Origin: Marisediminitalea lipolytica
GTDB lineage: Bacteria; Pseudomonadota; Gammaproteobacteria; Enterobacterales; Alteromonadaceae
DNA length: 64,000 bases
Assembly: GCF_001758465.1 (NCBI RefSeq)
Contig: NZ_MJIC01000016.1
Location: 368,726-432,725, forward strand
Direction of reading: 5' to 3'
This document shows, piece by piece, positions 9,604 to 18,597 of this stretch; within the stretch, counting starts at the first letter, position 1, and each line of letters opens with the position of its first letter. The notes beneath the pieces were generated by a model. The model saw only the letters and a list, made by a program, of their open reading frames with translations, did no database searches and had not been told where the DNA came from. A program made the position numbers and the translations under genes.

Positions 9604-9816
9604 CTACTCAGGCTTTAACGGACGTAGCACCATCTTAAGAAACAATATGGCTAAGGCCATAACGAGAGCCAGAGAAAGCGCCCAGTGCACTGTCTTGTTC
9701 GCCTCTACGCCAAGCACAATCAGGGCAAAAAACACCACAAAATAAGTCAGTCCGGCGGCAATAAGTACTGGTGCATAATGTACTGCCCGACTAATCAGCC
9801 AATCGCGATTTTGCAT
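9604..9816 (-). CDS. Small two-helix membrane protein, unknown
   Basis: 70 residues. Two hydrophobic segments, about 14-36 and 44-62, are separated by a short polar turn (GVEANKTVHW) and end with a basic tail. I do not recognise a family. It lies downstream of and in the same direction as the ybaN-like gene, 63 bases apart, so it may be cotranscribed. The start ATG at 9816 lacks a strong ribosome binding site. Confidence 0.55.
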   Translation of the reverse strand: MQNRDWLISRAVHYAPVLIAAGLTYFVVFFALIVLGVEANKTVHWALSLALVMALAILFLKMVLRPLKPE

Positions 9817-9879
9817 GGTTAATTACTGTAATAATGATGAGTTAATAACTTACTTTTACGCCGTAACTGCCTGAGCGTA

Positions 9880-10233
9880 TCAATCGTGGGGGCGGGTCCA
9901 GATAAACAGCATTACCGCACACAGGGTTACGGCCTGAATGCTCAGTACCATTGGCTTTAAACCCATCACCACCGAAATGGAAAATACCACTAAAATTGAC
10001 AGTGTAGCGGCGTATTTGCCAGATTTACTGATAGCGCCGCTGCGATTCCAATCTTCAATCGCCGGGCCAAAAACGCGGTGGTTGACTAACCAGTAATGCG
10101 TGCGGGCAGAAGACCGCGCAAAACAATAAGCGGCCAGGATCATAAAAGGAACAGTGGGTAATAATGGCACCACCACGCCTACGGTACCCAGGGCAACACT
10201 TAAAAAGCCAACAATAAACCAGATGGGGCGCAT
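9880..10233 (-). CDS. ybaN: YbaN-family (DUF454) inner-membrane protein
   Basis: 117 residues. It opens with RPIWFIVGFLSVALGTVGVV, then PLLPTVPFMILAAYCFARSS, the signature of DUF454/YbaN. It continues with the family's WLVNHRVFGPAIEDW segment and two C-terminal helices. The length equals the family norm. These are inner-membrane proteins of unknown function. Confidence 0.85.
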   Translation of the reverse strand: MRPIWFIVGFLSVALGTVGVVVPLLPTVPFMILAAYCFARSSARTHYWLVNHRVFGPAIEDWNRSGAISKSGKYAATLSILVVFSISVVMGLKPMVLSIQAVTLCAVMLFIWTRPHD

Positions 10234-10365
10234 AAGTAACCACTCAACTAAATGCAGATACCACTAAGTATAAAAAGAGGCTGAAGTTTCTCAAGAAAAT
10301 TGCCCTGAATATGTGCACAATGTTGAACACAGCGAACCCGGTGCGTTAAACACCCGGCGAAGTTG

Positions 10366-10740
10366 TTAAGCCCCGGCAACCTGGGTTTTCAGATACTCGA
10401 TGATTTGCTTTGACTCGTACATCCACTCATCTTTACCGTCTGCGTGCCTGATGTGCAGACAAGGCACCTGCACCTTACCACCACCGGCAATCAACTCTTC
10501 ACGATAGGGCGAGCCCTGAGCCGCACTTTTCTTGGTAATGTTCAGATTGAGCTGATGAATAGCCCGGCGGGTTTTTACGCAAAACGGGCAGGCAAAAAAA
10601 TGATACAGCGTCATATCGTTACTTTTTGCATCTACCTTAGCCTGTGCATCCGGCGTGCGCTTAACTTTTTTCCAGCGTGTCAGCACGTCCGCTGACACGA
10701 TAACCAATCCCAGTGCATTACGAACAATTTTAAGGACCAT
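10366..10740 (-). CDS. Glutaredoxin / GST-N-terminal-like protein
   Basis: 124 residues. An N-terminal helix (about 1-20) may be a membrane anchor. A thioredoxin-fold domain follows with the redox motif CPFC (Cys51, Cys54) in HFFACPFCVKTRRAI, the cis-proline in KVQVPCLHI, and the glutathione-binding end MYESKQIIEYL. It resembles glutaredoxin-like GST N-terminal proteins of Alteromonadales. It probably acts as a thiol-disulfide reductase or glutathione-dependent redox protein near the membrane; substrates are unknown. Confidence 0.82.
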   Translation of the reverse strand: MVLKIVRNALGLVIVSADVLTRWKKVKRTPDAQAKVDAKSNDMTLYHFFACPFCVKTRRAIHQLNLNITKKSAAQGSPYREELIAGGGKVQVPCLHIRHADGKDEWMYESKQIIEYLKTQVAGA

Positions 10741-10839
10741 ATACTTACCGTTAACCTTGATTTACCTATATTTATCTGGCCCGGATCTTCACACAAACGG
10801 CACCGAAAAACCAAGTAAAAATAGATAAATTAGCAGAGG

Positions 10840-11493
10840 TTAGTAGCGCTTACTGGTACCTAGCATGGCTTTAAACTGATTAGCCAGGGCAATAAATTTC
10901 TCTTTGATGGTACGTTTCAAATCAATATCAATGGAGCCCATTAATACAAAGCCTTCCACCGTTATGGTTGGCGCCTGACGGTCAGCGATAGAAGGCGCTT
11001 TATTTGATACACCGCCCATAAAGCAAAACGCTTTAGTCACAACATTAACGTTCTCCGGCACTTTAATGTCACTGCCGCCCATAATGCACAACGCTTTTAT
11101 CGTCACATTTGGTGTAGTAAACACAGCGTCAGAAAAATCTATGGTGCAGCCGCCCATAAAATCCAGCACCCGGATTTCGGCGGGCACATTCCAGCGGCCG
11201 GTGCGGTCCGAACCGCCCATCACGTTGATAAAGGTTTCGGTGGCAGGGGCATCGGTGGTGGCGTAGTTAATATTCAGTTTTTGCTCTTTCTGGCGGGTAA
11301 AATTGTCGTCCACATCCATGGTTAAATCAGCTGCCAGATCAACAATTTCCTGATGATTCTGACTGGCCATCGCCGCATCCAGACGACGCTCAAAGGCCTC
11401 AGCAGAAATAACCCCATGACTGTAGTGATAGATTAATTTATCAATAATTTCTTCACGAACCTGTTCGATGGGGCGATCGGCTAACTTAACCAT
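10840..11493 (-). CDS. DUF1707 / LiaF-like membrane-stress protein
   Basis: 217 residues from ATG at 11493. An in-frame start 19 codons upstream exists, but the 11493 ATG has AAGGAT eight bases before it and begins exactly at the conserved domain. The N terminus (REEIIDKLIYHYSHGVISAEAFERRL) is a DUF1707/SHOCT-like module. The second half carries repeated FMGG/IMGG turns (INVMGGSDR, CIMGGSD, CFMGGVS) of a LiaF/DUF2154-like beta solenoid. In other bacteria LiaF domains respond to cell-envelope stress; here no sensor pair is adjacent. It is cytoplasmic, with no helix visible. Confidence 0.75.
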   Translation of the reverse strand: MVKLADRPIEQVREEIIDKLIYHYSHGVISAEAFERRLDAAMASQNHQEIVDLAADLTMDVDDNFTRQKEQKLNINYATTDAPATETFINVMGGSDRTGRWNVPAEIRVLDFMGGCTIDFSDAVFTTPNVTIKALCIMGGSDIKVPENVNVVTKAFCFMGGVSNKAPSIADRQAPTITVEGFVLMGSIDIDLKRTIKEKFIALANQFKAMLGTSKRY

Positions 11494-11714
11494 GTTATTT
11501 ATCCTTTGCGTATTCGATAGACCCGTGAATTGAAGCAAACACCAGGCCAACCAGAAAAAACTTTATTTACAATAACTTAAAAACAACAAGGTTTTACAAT
11601 TTACGCTATTTAACGAAGTTTTAGCTAATCGTGCCGATAATTAGCAAAACAAACAGACTTGCGGCCAGCCGTCTGAGCTGACACCATTGACACTTGTTTT
11701 TACCAATTAATCCA

Positions 11715-12626
11715 ATGCCTGTTATGAGCTCTCGTTTTTTTCGATTTTCCCCGGCAACAACCTGGTTATTACTGTGCGCCTTTATATTAAACGGCTGCGC
11801 CACTACTTCTTCGACAGACCTACCGGGCGTTACCGTTACTGAAGTTGAATCTTTTACCACCGTCGACCAAACCATCAATGCATTAAATGCCCAATATGGT
11901 GCAGAGAATGTTTTAATTGTTTCGGATATCGATAACACCGTACTCACCAGCGCTGGCGATCTGGGCGGCGATATCTGGTACCAATGGCAACGCGGCAAGC
12001 TGAATATTAAACCCACCGACTCACAAAAAGTAAGCTGCCTGTTTGAAGATACCATTAGTTTGCTTTATGAACTCGGCCCAATGAAATTAACCGAGGAGCA
12101 ATTGCCTGGCCTTTTGAACAACTGGCAAAACAGCGGTAATACCCTGCTTTTGCTCACGTCCCGTGCGCCCAAAAACCGCTCCGCCACCGAAAGAGAGTTG
12201 CTGCGTAACCAAATCGATGTCGCCGCTGCCGCACTGGCCCCCATTAGCAATAACAACCCGGTCTATCGCAAAAAACTGGACCGGGAGATGAGTTACAGTC
12301 GCGGGGTGATGATGACCACCGGGATGAACAAAGGCACCATGCTTAAGTGGATCCTGAACCAAACCCAACGTGAGTTTGACGCCATCGTATTTGTGGATGA
12401 TTCCTACACTAATATCGAGAATATGCACGCCAGCTGGCTGCAGGACGCTATCGACATGCGCATTTTTCATTACACCCATGTTGAGGCCCAACGTATTGCA
12501 CAGCAAGGCAGTGTGCTGACCCAGGCGCAGGCAAATCAAATGGCTGATGATTACGCCAGGCTGATGCGTACCATTAACAGCACTTTTCCGGCTCGATTAA
12601 ATAACGGTGAGTGTCTGGCTCGCTAA
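11715..12626 (+). CDS. DUF2608 HAD-like lipoprotein
   Basis: About 303 residues from ATG 11715; another ATG at 11724 is equally possible because no clear ribosome binding site is seen. A lipoprotein signal ends in LNGC. The mature protein has the HAD-type motif VSDIDNTVL, which supplies the nucleophile and acid aspartates. Later come LLLTSRAP (motif II-like) and AIVFVDDSYTNIENM (motif IV-like acidic pair). This pattern is that of DUF2608, HAD-superfamily proteins of the bacterial envelope. It is probably a membrane-anchored periplasmic phosphatase; the substrate is unknown. Confidence 0.75.
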   Translation: MPVMSSRFFRFSPATTWLLLCAFILNGCATTSSTDLPGVTVTEVESFTTVDQTINALNAQYGAENVLIVSDIDNTVLTSAGDLGGDIWYQWQRGKLNIKPTDSQKVSCLFEDTISLLYELGPMKLTEEQLPGLLNNWQNSGNTLLLLTSRAPKNRSATERELLRNQIDVAAAALAPISNNNPVYRKKLDREMSYSRGVMMTTGMNKGTMLKWILNQTQREFDAIVFVDDSYTNIENMHASWLQDAIDMRIFHYTHVEAQRIAQQGSVLTQAQANQMADDYARLMRTINSTFPARLNNGECLAR

Positions 12627-12668
12627 AACCAACTTAGGTACGGGGCAATAACAGTGTTGCCCTGCTGC

Positions 12669-13904
12669 TCAGAGCCGCTGATTAAGCGCTCCCCGATAGG
12701 CATCAATCGCCGGCAGCAAACTGCACAACAACGTAGCCAGCAACACAGCACCGATAACTAACCCGGTATGTAAATTCAGTAAATTAGCCGAAATGAACAT
12801 GCCGTAATGGCTGGCCAACCAGCCTCTGGCCACTGCAAAAAAGCCAGATACCAGGGCCACTGAGGCTAAACTGGCGGCACTGGCCAACAGCACTGCCTCA
12901 AGCAAAATAAGGCGAAAAATAGTTCCCGCCCCGGCTCCCATAATGCGCAATACGGCAATTTCCTGTTGCCGCTGGTGCATAGAAGCCAGCAACATGGTGG
13001 ATAAACCAAATAACGAAGACAACATAATAAGCACACTGATAAAACGCAGCAGATTTTCGACGCCAGACATCATTTGCCACATTTCGTTTAACGCAACCCC
13101 AGGCAACACCGCCATCAGGCGGTCCTGGTCGTAGTTATTCAGCTCCCGTTGCAGGGTAAAGGTGGCAAACTTACTGTTAAGGCCCACCAGAATGGCAGTA
13201 ACACTGTCCGGCTTGTTAACCTTAGCATTTGCGTGTTCGTGAGCCTCTTGCTCCGCCTCATGCCGGGCATGAGGAGCGTGCATGGCTTCAATGCCTTGCA
13301 GCGAAACATGGACAGTTTTATCCACCGGCGTGCCGGTTGGTGCCAGAATACCGGTAACCGTAAACGGTGAATCGTCGTGTTGTTTAAAACTCACCGCCCC
13401 CAGTCCATGGGCAATAACAATCTTGTCGCCCACTTTGTAGTTGAGCTCACTGGCCACATCTGCACCCACCACAGCATCAAACATATTACTGAATGACTTA
13501 CCCTGAGCGAAGGTTAATGGCTGCTTATTGCCATACTTGTAATGCGCAAAATACTGCTGATTAGTGCCCAGCACTCTGAATCCATGGTGAGCATCGCCTA
13601 AGGATAACGGAATCGCCCATTTTACCTGCGGTTCCGTAAGCAACATCTCGTAACTGGCATAGCGGATACTGTTGGTAGGACTGCCCATTCGGAACACCGA
13701 ATATAGCAACAAATTTAGCTGCCCACTGGGCGCACCAACAATCAGGTCTACATCGGATATGGTGCGGTTAAAGCTGGCCTGAGCCTGCCGCTGGACATGC
13801 TCAACACTGAGTAAAACACTGATGCTGATGAGCAGAGCCAGAAAAGTCAGAGCCACGGATTTACCCCGGCTACGCAGACTGCTTAGTGCAAACGACATCA
13901 GCAT
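12669..13904 (-). CDS. FtsX-type ABC transporter permease with His-rich loop
   Basis: 411 residues. An N-terminal helix (about 14-34), a large periplasmic domain (about 35-275) and three C-terminal helices give the MacB/LolC/FtsX topology. In the periplasmic domain, residues near 207-226 form a histidine-rich run (MHAPHARHEAEQEAHEHANA). A His-rich loop of this kind suggests zinc or copper binding, as in Vibrio Zrg-type zinc systems; that link is an inference. The gene overlaps the ATPase gene by seven bases and uses GGAG before its ATG, so the two form one transporter. Confidence 0.82.
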   Translation of the reverse strand: MLMSFALSSLRSRGKSVALTFLALLISISVLLSVEHVQRQAQASFNRTISDVDLIVGAPSGQLNLLLYSVFRMGSPTNSIRYASYEMLLTEPQVKWAIPLSLGDAHHGFRVLGTNQQYFAHYKYGNKQPLTFAQGKSFSNMFDAVVGADVASELNYKVGDKIVIAHGLGAVSFKQHDDSPFTVTGILAPTGTPVDKTVHVSLQGIEAMHAPHARHEAEQEAHEHANAKVNKPDSVTAILVGLNSKFATFTLQRELNNYDQDRLMAVLPGVALNEMWQMMSGVENLLRFISVLIMLSSLFGLSTMLLASMHQRQQEIAVLRIMGAGAGTIFRLILLEAVLLASAASLASVALVSGFFAVARGWLASHYGMFISANLLNLHTGLVIGAVLLATLLCSLLPAIDAYRGALNQRL

Positions 13905-14650
13905 GATCGCGACTCCTTTTTATCCGCGAGATCTTTTAAAGCAACCCGCTTATCCAGGTAGTCGCTTAGGCTGATGTCGTGACTTACAAAAATCAGCGTT
14001 GTCTGATACCGCTCGCACTGGCTTATAAGTAACTTCATAAACGCATCCCGGGCATCGGCGTCGAGAGCCGATGTCGGCTCATCCACCAGTAATATCTCCG
14101 GCCGATTAATCAAGGCGCGGGCAATAGCCACCCGTTGTTGCTGGCCCACACTTAACTGCCCGGCCTTATTGTGAAGGATTTTTGGTGGCAATTGCAGCGC
14201 TTCAATCAACTGCACCAAGGTTGCCGAATCCGGTGGTGAGGAGCCGGCAAAATGCGTTGCCAGGGCAATATTCTGCGCCACAGACAGATGGGAAATTAAA
14301 TTAAACTGCTGAAACACGACACCGATATGTCTGGCTCGGAATTTATCCCGTTGGGTGTTGCGCAGCGTCGAAAATGGCTTCGACAACAGCTCAACGGTAC
14401 CTTTATCCGGCGTTAAGATGCCACACAATAAATTAAGCAGCGTCGTCTTGCCTGACCCCGATGGCCCATGCAAAAAAATGCGCTCCCCCTGACTGACCTG
14501 CCAATCGTGGTAGCATAGCTCAGTGGCGCTCTCAGCGTACTGAAAACTCACATTCTTAAGGGTTATTGCGGGGTGTTTGGGGCTATCTGACAAGATCACT
14601 TTTGCTACCACTTTCCTGACTGATTCCAGATTATACCCATAACCTGGCAA
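13898..14650 (-). CDS. ABC transporter ATP-binding protein (LolD/MacB type)
   Basis: Up to 250 residues. It has Walker A GPSGSGKTT, the Q loop (VVFQQFNLI), signature LSVGQQQRVAIARAL, Walker B ILLVDEPTSALD and the switch histidine in FVSHD. It energises the overlapping FtsX-type permease, probably moving a metal chelate, lipid or protein ligand at the envelope. The true start is doubtful. The first ATG lies just upstream of a good TATAAT -10 sequence (minus strand), so translation may begin at a GTG or TTG 9-15 codons downstream. It is divergent from the MetR-like regulator. Confidence 0.88.
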   Translation of the reverse strand: MPGYGYNLESVRKVVAKVILSDSPKHPAITLKNVSFQYAESATELCYHDWQVSQGERIFLHGPSGSGKTTLLNLLCGILTPDKGTVELLSKPFSTLRNTQRDKFRARHIGVVFQQFNLISHLSVAQNIALATHFAGSSPPDSATLVQLIEALQLPPKILHNKAGQLSVGQQQRVAIARALINRPEILLVDEPTSALDADARDAFMKLLISQCERYQTTLIFVSHDISLSDYLDKRVALKDLADKKESRSC

Positions 14651-14790
14651 TTAAAACGGTCACTTACCGTGCTATCAATACAAAGACCTCAATCAAGGGG
14701 CTGTCGCGCCCAAACACATTAAATAAATTGCTTTATTTGCAACAAAACATGCAAAATATTCATCAGTATTATCTTTGCAGACACAAACCA

Positions 14791-15675
14791 ATGTTAGAAC
14801 GTTTCCATCTTGAAGTCCTACAGGCAATAAAAAACCACGGTACCCTGACCCAGGCAGCAGAAAGTCTGCATCTGACCCAGTCAGCACTCAGCCATAGTAT
14901 GAAAAAACTCGAAACTCAGCTTGGCACCGCCATCTGGCAAAAAGACGGCCGTAATCTGCGCCTTAATGCCGCCGGCGAGCGCATATTAACCCTGGCAAAT
15001 CGCGTGCTGCCGCAATTTCGCCATACCGAGTTGCTGCTCAGCCAGATAGCCAAGGGCGAAATGGGCTCGCTGCGAATAGGGATGGAGTGTCACCCTTGCT
15101 ATCAATGGCTGCTCAAGGTGATCGCGCCCTATCTGGAAGACTGGCCAGAAGTGGATATTGACGTCAGACAAGCCTTTCAGTTTGGTGGACTAAGCGCGCT
15201 GCTAAACTATGAAATCGATATTCTGGTTACTCCGGATCCTTTGTTTCGGCCAGCGCTTAATTTTATTCCCGTATTTGGCTACGAGCACCGTCTGGTGGTT
15301 AGTGCTAATCACCCACTGGCGCAAAAGGACTGGGTGACACCAGAAGATCTGGCTAAAGAAACACTGTTTACTTACCCGGTAGAACCCCAGCGGCTGGATA
15401 TTTTCAGCCAGTTCTTAACCCCGGCCAAATGCACAGTGCGCCAGCATAAAGTCATCGAAACCACCGAAATTATGCTGCAAATGGTGGCCGCTGGCCGCGG
15501 TATTTCGGCATTACCAGGCTGGTTGGTCGACGAATACGCCAAAACCCTGCCCATCAAGAGCTTAGGCATAGGTGAATCCGGCATTCAAAAAGACATTTAC
15601 CTGGGCGTGCGCAAAGGTGAGGAAAGCATTTCTTATTTGGGTGAATTTATCTCTCAGGCACAACATACGCGCTAA
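14791..15675 (+). CDS. MetR-like LysR-family regulator
   Basis: 294 residues from ATG 14791. Upstream in-frame starts (TTG 14728, ATG 14749) give an N-terminal tail outside the domain. The HTH shows LTQAAESLHLTQSALSHSMK. The effector domain carries GMECHPCYQWLLKVI, YPVEPQRLD and MVAAGRGISALPGW, each closely matching E. coli MetR (IECHSCIQWL, YPVQRSRLD, MVAARMGIAALPHW). MetR uses homocysteine to control methionine genes. No met gene is adjacent; the nearest downstream gene is a TonB receptor, so its target here is open. Confidence 0.82.
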   Translation: MLERFHLEVLQAIKNHGTLTQAAESLHLTQSALSHSMKKLETQLGTAIWQKDGRNLRLNAAGERILTLANRVLPQFRHTELLLSQIAKGEMGSLRIGMECHPCYQWLLKVIAPYLEDWPEVDIDVRQAFQFGGLSALLNYEIDILVTPDPLFRPALNFIPVFGYEHRLVVSANHPLAQKDWVTPEDLAKETLFTYPVEPQRLDIFSQFLTPAKCTVRQHKVIETTEIMLQMVAAGRGISALPGWLVDEYAKTLPIKSLGIGESGIQKDIYLGVRKGEESISYLGEFISQAQHTR

Positions 15676-15833
15676 TTGCTCTGTCATATTAGGGACATTT
15701 GCTGTCTGAATTAGGGAACTTTTCCGTAGTGTGTAACGCATAAAACCCTCACACTGCAGTCTGGCGTTATGGCAGTCAGTAACCCGCAGCCATTTAGCGT
15801 CACTCCAGTGATGACAATCATCAACTTCCTTCG

Positions 15834-15870
15834 GGGCCAGCTTCATCAGCCTGGCCCTGTTTTTTGTTTT
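15834..15870 (+). terminator. Rho-independent terminator after MetR-like gene
   Basis: The stem GGGCCAG / CTGGCCC with a ten-base loop is followed by TGTTTTTTGTTTT. It lies about 160 bases after the regulator stop. Confidence 0.75.
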
Positions 15871-15968
15871 AAAGTTTCCCCGGCAAAGTCAGACATTTTC
15901 AAGAACTTACTACTTTGGCACTACTTATCTGCAAAAGCACAACCCCCTTTAGTATTGCAGGGTAAAAA

Positions 15969-15985
15969 CCGGGAACTTTTCCCGG
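15969..15985. promoter_or_regulatory. Perfect inverted repeat upstream of TonB receptor
   Basis: CCGGGAA CTT TTCCCGG has seven-base arms and a three-base loop, 149 bases before the receptor start. There is no T-tract, so it is not a typical terminator. It could be an operator or an mRNA hairpin. Confidence 0.35.
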
Positions 15986-16133
15986 TTGAATACGGGAACA
16001 GCTCACTAGGATAGCCAGGGGAATATGTACATACTTACCCTGCCTTAACGCGATATTTACACAAATACTACAACAGCCTGACAGCACGATCAGGGACGCG
16101 TTTAATTACCGAGAACATGTTGGAAAGAACACA

Positions 16134-18512
16134 ATGACGAAAAAAGCCTATCTCTATCTTGCAGCCTGTATCGCAGGGAGTTTCCAGGTGCACGCCCAAC
16201 AAGCGACTGAAGACATGGAAAAAGTGACCGTTTACGGGCAGTCACCACTGAGTTTTGTCTCTGGCCTGACCGAATATTCGCCCGCCAGCCAGCATATCGA
16301 CGCTGATGCTCTGGATGTGGATAACGGCAATTCATTAGCGCGGATTTTAGATAATCAGCTGGTCAGTGTGTCGATCAACGACGTGCAAAATAACCCGTTT
16401 CAGGCTGATCTTCAGTATCGTGGTTTTACCGCTTCACCCTTGCTCGGTTTACCCCAGGGTTTATCGGTGTTCTTTAATGGCACCCGTTTTAACGAGCCCT
16501 TTGGCGATACCGTAAACTGGGATTTAATTCCGCCTTCGGCGTTAGAGTCAGTCACCCTGGTCTCTGGCGCTAATCCGGTATTTGGTCAGAATACACTGGG
16601 CGGCGCGTTAATCTTAAACAGTAAAGATGGTTTCTCTTTCCCTCACCACAAGGTCACCGTAATGGGCGGCGACTTTGGTCAGCAGGGTATTAACCTTGAA
16701 TCCGGCGGCAACAACGGTGAATGGGGTTACTACATTAATGTTAACAAATACGAAGAAGACGGCTGGCGTGACTATTCACCCAGTGATATTCAACAAGGCC
16801 TGGCTAACATTACCCATAAAGGTAAAGACTCAGCTACCCGAATTACCCTGGCCGCTAATGATAACGACCTGATTGGTAACGGCGCTATTCCGGTTGACCT
16901 GATCCCTTATGAAGGCCGCGATGCGATTTATACCCGCCCGGATCAAACTTTTACCAGCCTGCGCTTTATTAACCTGAATCACGAATGGCAACTCGACAAC
17001 GATTTAGTGGTGCGTGTTAATGCTTACTTCCGTGAAAACGAAATCGAAACCTACAATGGTGACGACAGCGACTACGAGGAATGTGACGTAGGTTTTGGTG
17101 AAACATTGTGTGAAGAAGATGAAGAAGCCGAATTAGCCGAGGGTGCTGAAGAGGAAGAAGGCGAAGAAGAAGAAGAGTTTGAAGAGGATGATGCCATTCA
17201 GTTTGTTGGCTTCGATCCGCTGGTTCCATTGGAAGCTATTTCTGACGCTGACCCGGACACTCTGGACGGTACTGCCAATACCAGCTTAACCGAGCAGGAA
17301 AGCTATGGTTTTAGTGCCGAGCTTGCCGGTGTGACTCAATCTGGCTCGTTAACTCACAACTGGGTAGTTGGTCTGGGTATCGATACCGCTGACATCTCGT
17401 TTCGTAGTGACACCGAATTTGCCGTGCTCGACAACGACACACCACAAGACAGCCGCGGCGTAACCGGCATTGGTGTATTCGACGAAGGCTCACGGGTGCG
17501 CCTGGATACCGATGTAAAACATACCTATCTGTTTGTCAGCGACGTCATCGAATTGAACGACAACTGGCAACTGGCTGTGGCTGGTCGCTATAACAAATCC
17601 ACTATCGATATGGTCGATGGCGTAGAAGTGGGCGAAGGCTCTCTGAACGGAAATCATGAGTTCAGCCGTTTCAACCCCTCAGCCACGGTGCACTATCGCA
17701 AAGATGGCTACCATGCTTATGCTTCTTACAGTCAGTCGTCACGTACGCCAAGTCCGGCAGAGCTTAGCTGCGCCGATGAAGACGATCCGTGTAAACTGCC
17801 CAATGGATTTGTGGCCGATCCGCCGCTTGATCAGGTACGCACCGACACCCTGGAGGTAGGCGTAAACTACTCGCTGGAGAACGGCCTGCTACACGCAGCG
17901 TTATTCCGCAGCGAAAGCAAAGATGACATTATCTTTCAGCAGGCGGGTGACCGCGCCTCCGTGGGCTATTTTGTGAATGTGGACAAAACCCGTCGTCAGG
18001 GCGCCGAATTCAGCCTGTTGCAGCAATATGACGATTTGGAGATTTCAGCCAATGTGAGCTATTTACAAGCCACGTTTGAAACCTCGTACTTATCGTTCAG
18101 TCCACAAAACCCGCTGGGACCGGGACGTCAGGTAATGCCGGGGGATAACATTCCAGGCCAGCCTGAGTGGCAGGCCGGGTTTGAGGTAACCTACCCAGTG
18201 ATTGAAAACCTGTTTATCAGCGCCGATGTGGATTACGCTTCCGGCCAGTATTTCCGTGGCGATGAAGCCAATGAAAACCGCGAACTGGATGGCTATACCC
18301 TGGTTAACCTGAGTGCCACGTATGCCCACAGTAGCGGTATTACCGTGGGACTGCGTTTAGAAAACGTGTTTGATACCGAGTTTGAAACCTTTGGTACGTA
18401 CGGCGAGGCTGATGAAGTTCTGGAAGATATCTATGACGACATCGAATCAACTGAGTTTGTTGGCCCTGGCCAGCCCAGAACCTTGAGACTCTTTGCGTCT
18501 TACCAGTTTTAA
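16134..18512 (+). CDS. TonB-dependent receptor with highly acidic insertion
   Basis: 792 residues. Signal peptide ends near VHA-QQ. The TonB box region is MEKVTVYGQ. The plug has LQYRGFTASPLLGLPQG, RFNEPFGDTVNWD and SGANPVFGQNTLGGAL, a pattern common in proteobacterial receptors of unknown ligand. The barrel ends LRLFASYQF. Between barrel strands, residues about 324-356 form a run made almost only of Glu and Asp, encoded by a GAA-rich purine tract at 17104-17200; it should lie in an extracellular loop and would attract cations. The upstream MetR-like gene is in the same direction but separated by a terminator. Confidence 0.88.
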   Translation: MTKKAYLYLAACIAGSFQVHAQQATEDMEKVTVYGQSPLSFVSGLTEYSPASQHIDADALDVDNGNSLARILDNQLVSVSINDVQNNPFQADLQYRGFTASPLLGLPQGLSVFFNGTRFNEPFGDTVNWDLIPPSALESVTLVSGANPVFGQNTLGGALILNSKDGFSFPHHKVTVMGGDFGQQGINLESGGNNGEWGYYINVNKYEEDGWRDYSPSDIQQGLANITHKGKDSATRITLAANDNDLIGNGAIPVDLIPYEGRDAIYTRPDQTFTSLRFINLNHEWQLDNDLVVRVNAYFRENEIETYNGDDSDYEECDVGFGETLCEEDEEAELAEGAEEEEGEEEEEFEEDDAIQFVGFDPLVPLEAISDADPDTLDGTANTSLTEQESYGFSAELAGVTQSGSLTHNWVVGLGIDTADISFRSDTEFAVLDNDTPQDSRGVTGIGVFDEGSRVRLDTDVKHTYLFVSDVIELNDNWQLAVAGRYNKSTIDMVDGVEVGEGSLNGNHEFSRFNPSATVHYRKDGYHAYASYSQSSRTPSPAELSCADEDDPCKLPNGFVADPPLDQVRTDTLEVGVNYSLENGLLHAALFRSESKDDIIFQQAGDRASVGYFVNVDKTRRQGAEFSLLQQYDDLEISANVSYLQATFETSYLSFSPQNPLGPGRQVMPGDNIPGQPEWQAGFEVTYPVIENLFISADVDYASGQYFRGDEANENRELDGYTLVNLSATYAHSSGITVGLRLENVFDTEFETFGTYGEADEVLEDIYDDIESTEFVGPGQPRTLRLFASYQF

Positions 18513-18534
18513 GCTGACTGCCTGCTAACAAAAA

Positions 18535-18577
18535 CAAAAAGCCCCGCATGCACTAATGAGCATTGCGGGGCTTTTTT
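18535..18577. terminator. Bidirectional terminator between TonB receptor and valS
   Basis: The stem GCCCCGCA / TGCGGGGC is flanked by an A-rich tract on the left and TTTTTT on the right. It can end both the receptor (+) and valS (-) transcripts, which converge here. Confidence 0.9.
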
Positions 18578-18597
18578 ATTGGCTCAACAGCCGCTAA

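Larger units (their letters stand above)
15676..16133. other. 458-bp intergenic region: terminator, hairpin, presumed promoter
   Basis: No convincing ORF is seen. It contains the terminator of the MetR-like gene (15834-15870), a perfect hairpin at 15969-15985 and the ribosome binding region GGAAAGAACACA before the TonB receptor ATG. The string GGGAACTTTTCC occurs near 15715, and a close variant forms the hairpin. Confidence 0.6.

Noticed and set aside
12641..12662. GGGCAA / TTGCCC hairpin between convergent genes as a terminator
   Set aside because: Six-base stem with no T-run on either strand; too weak to call.
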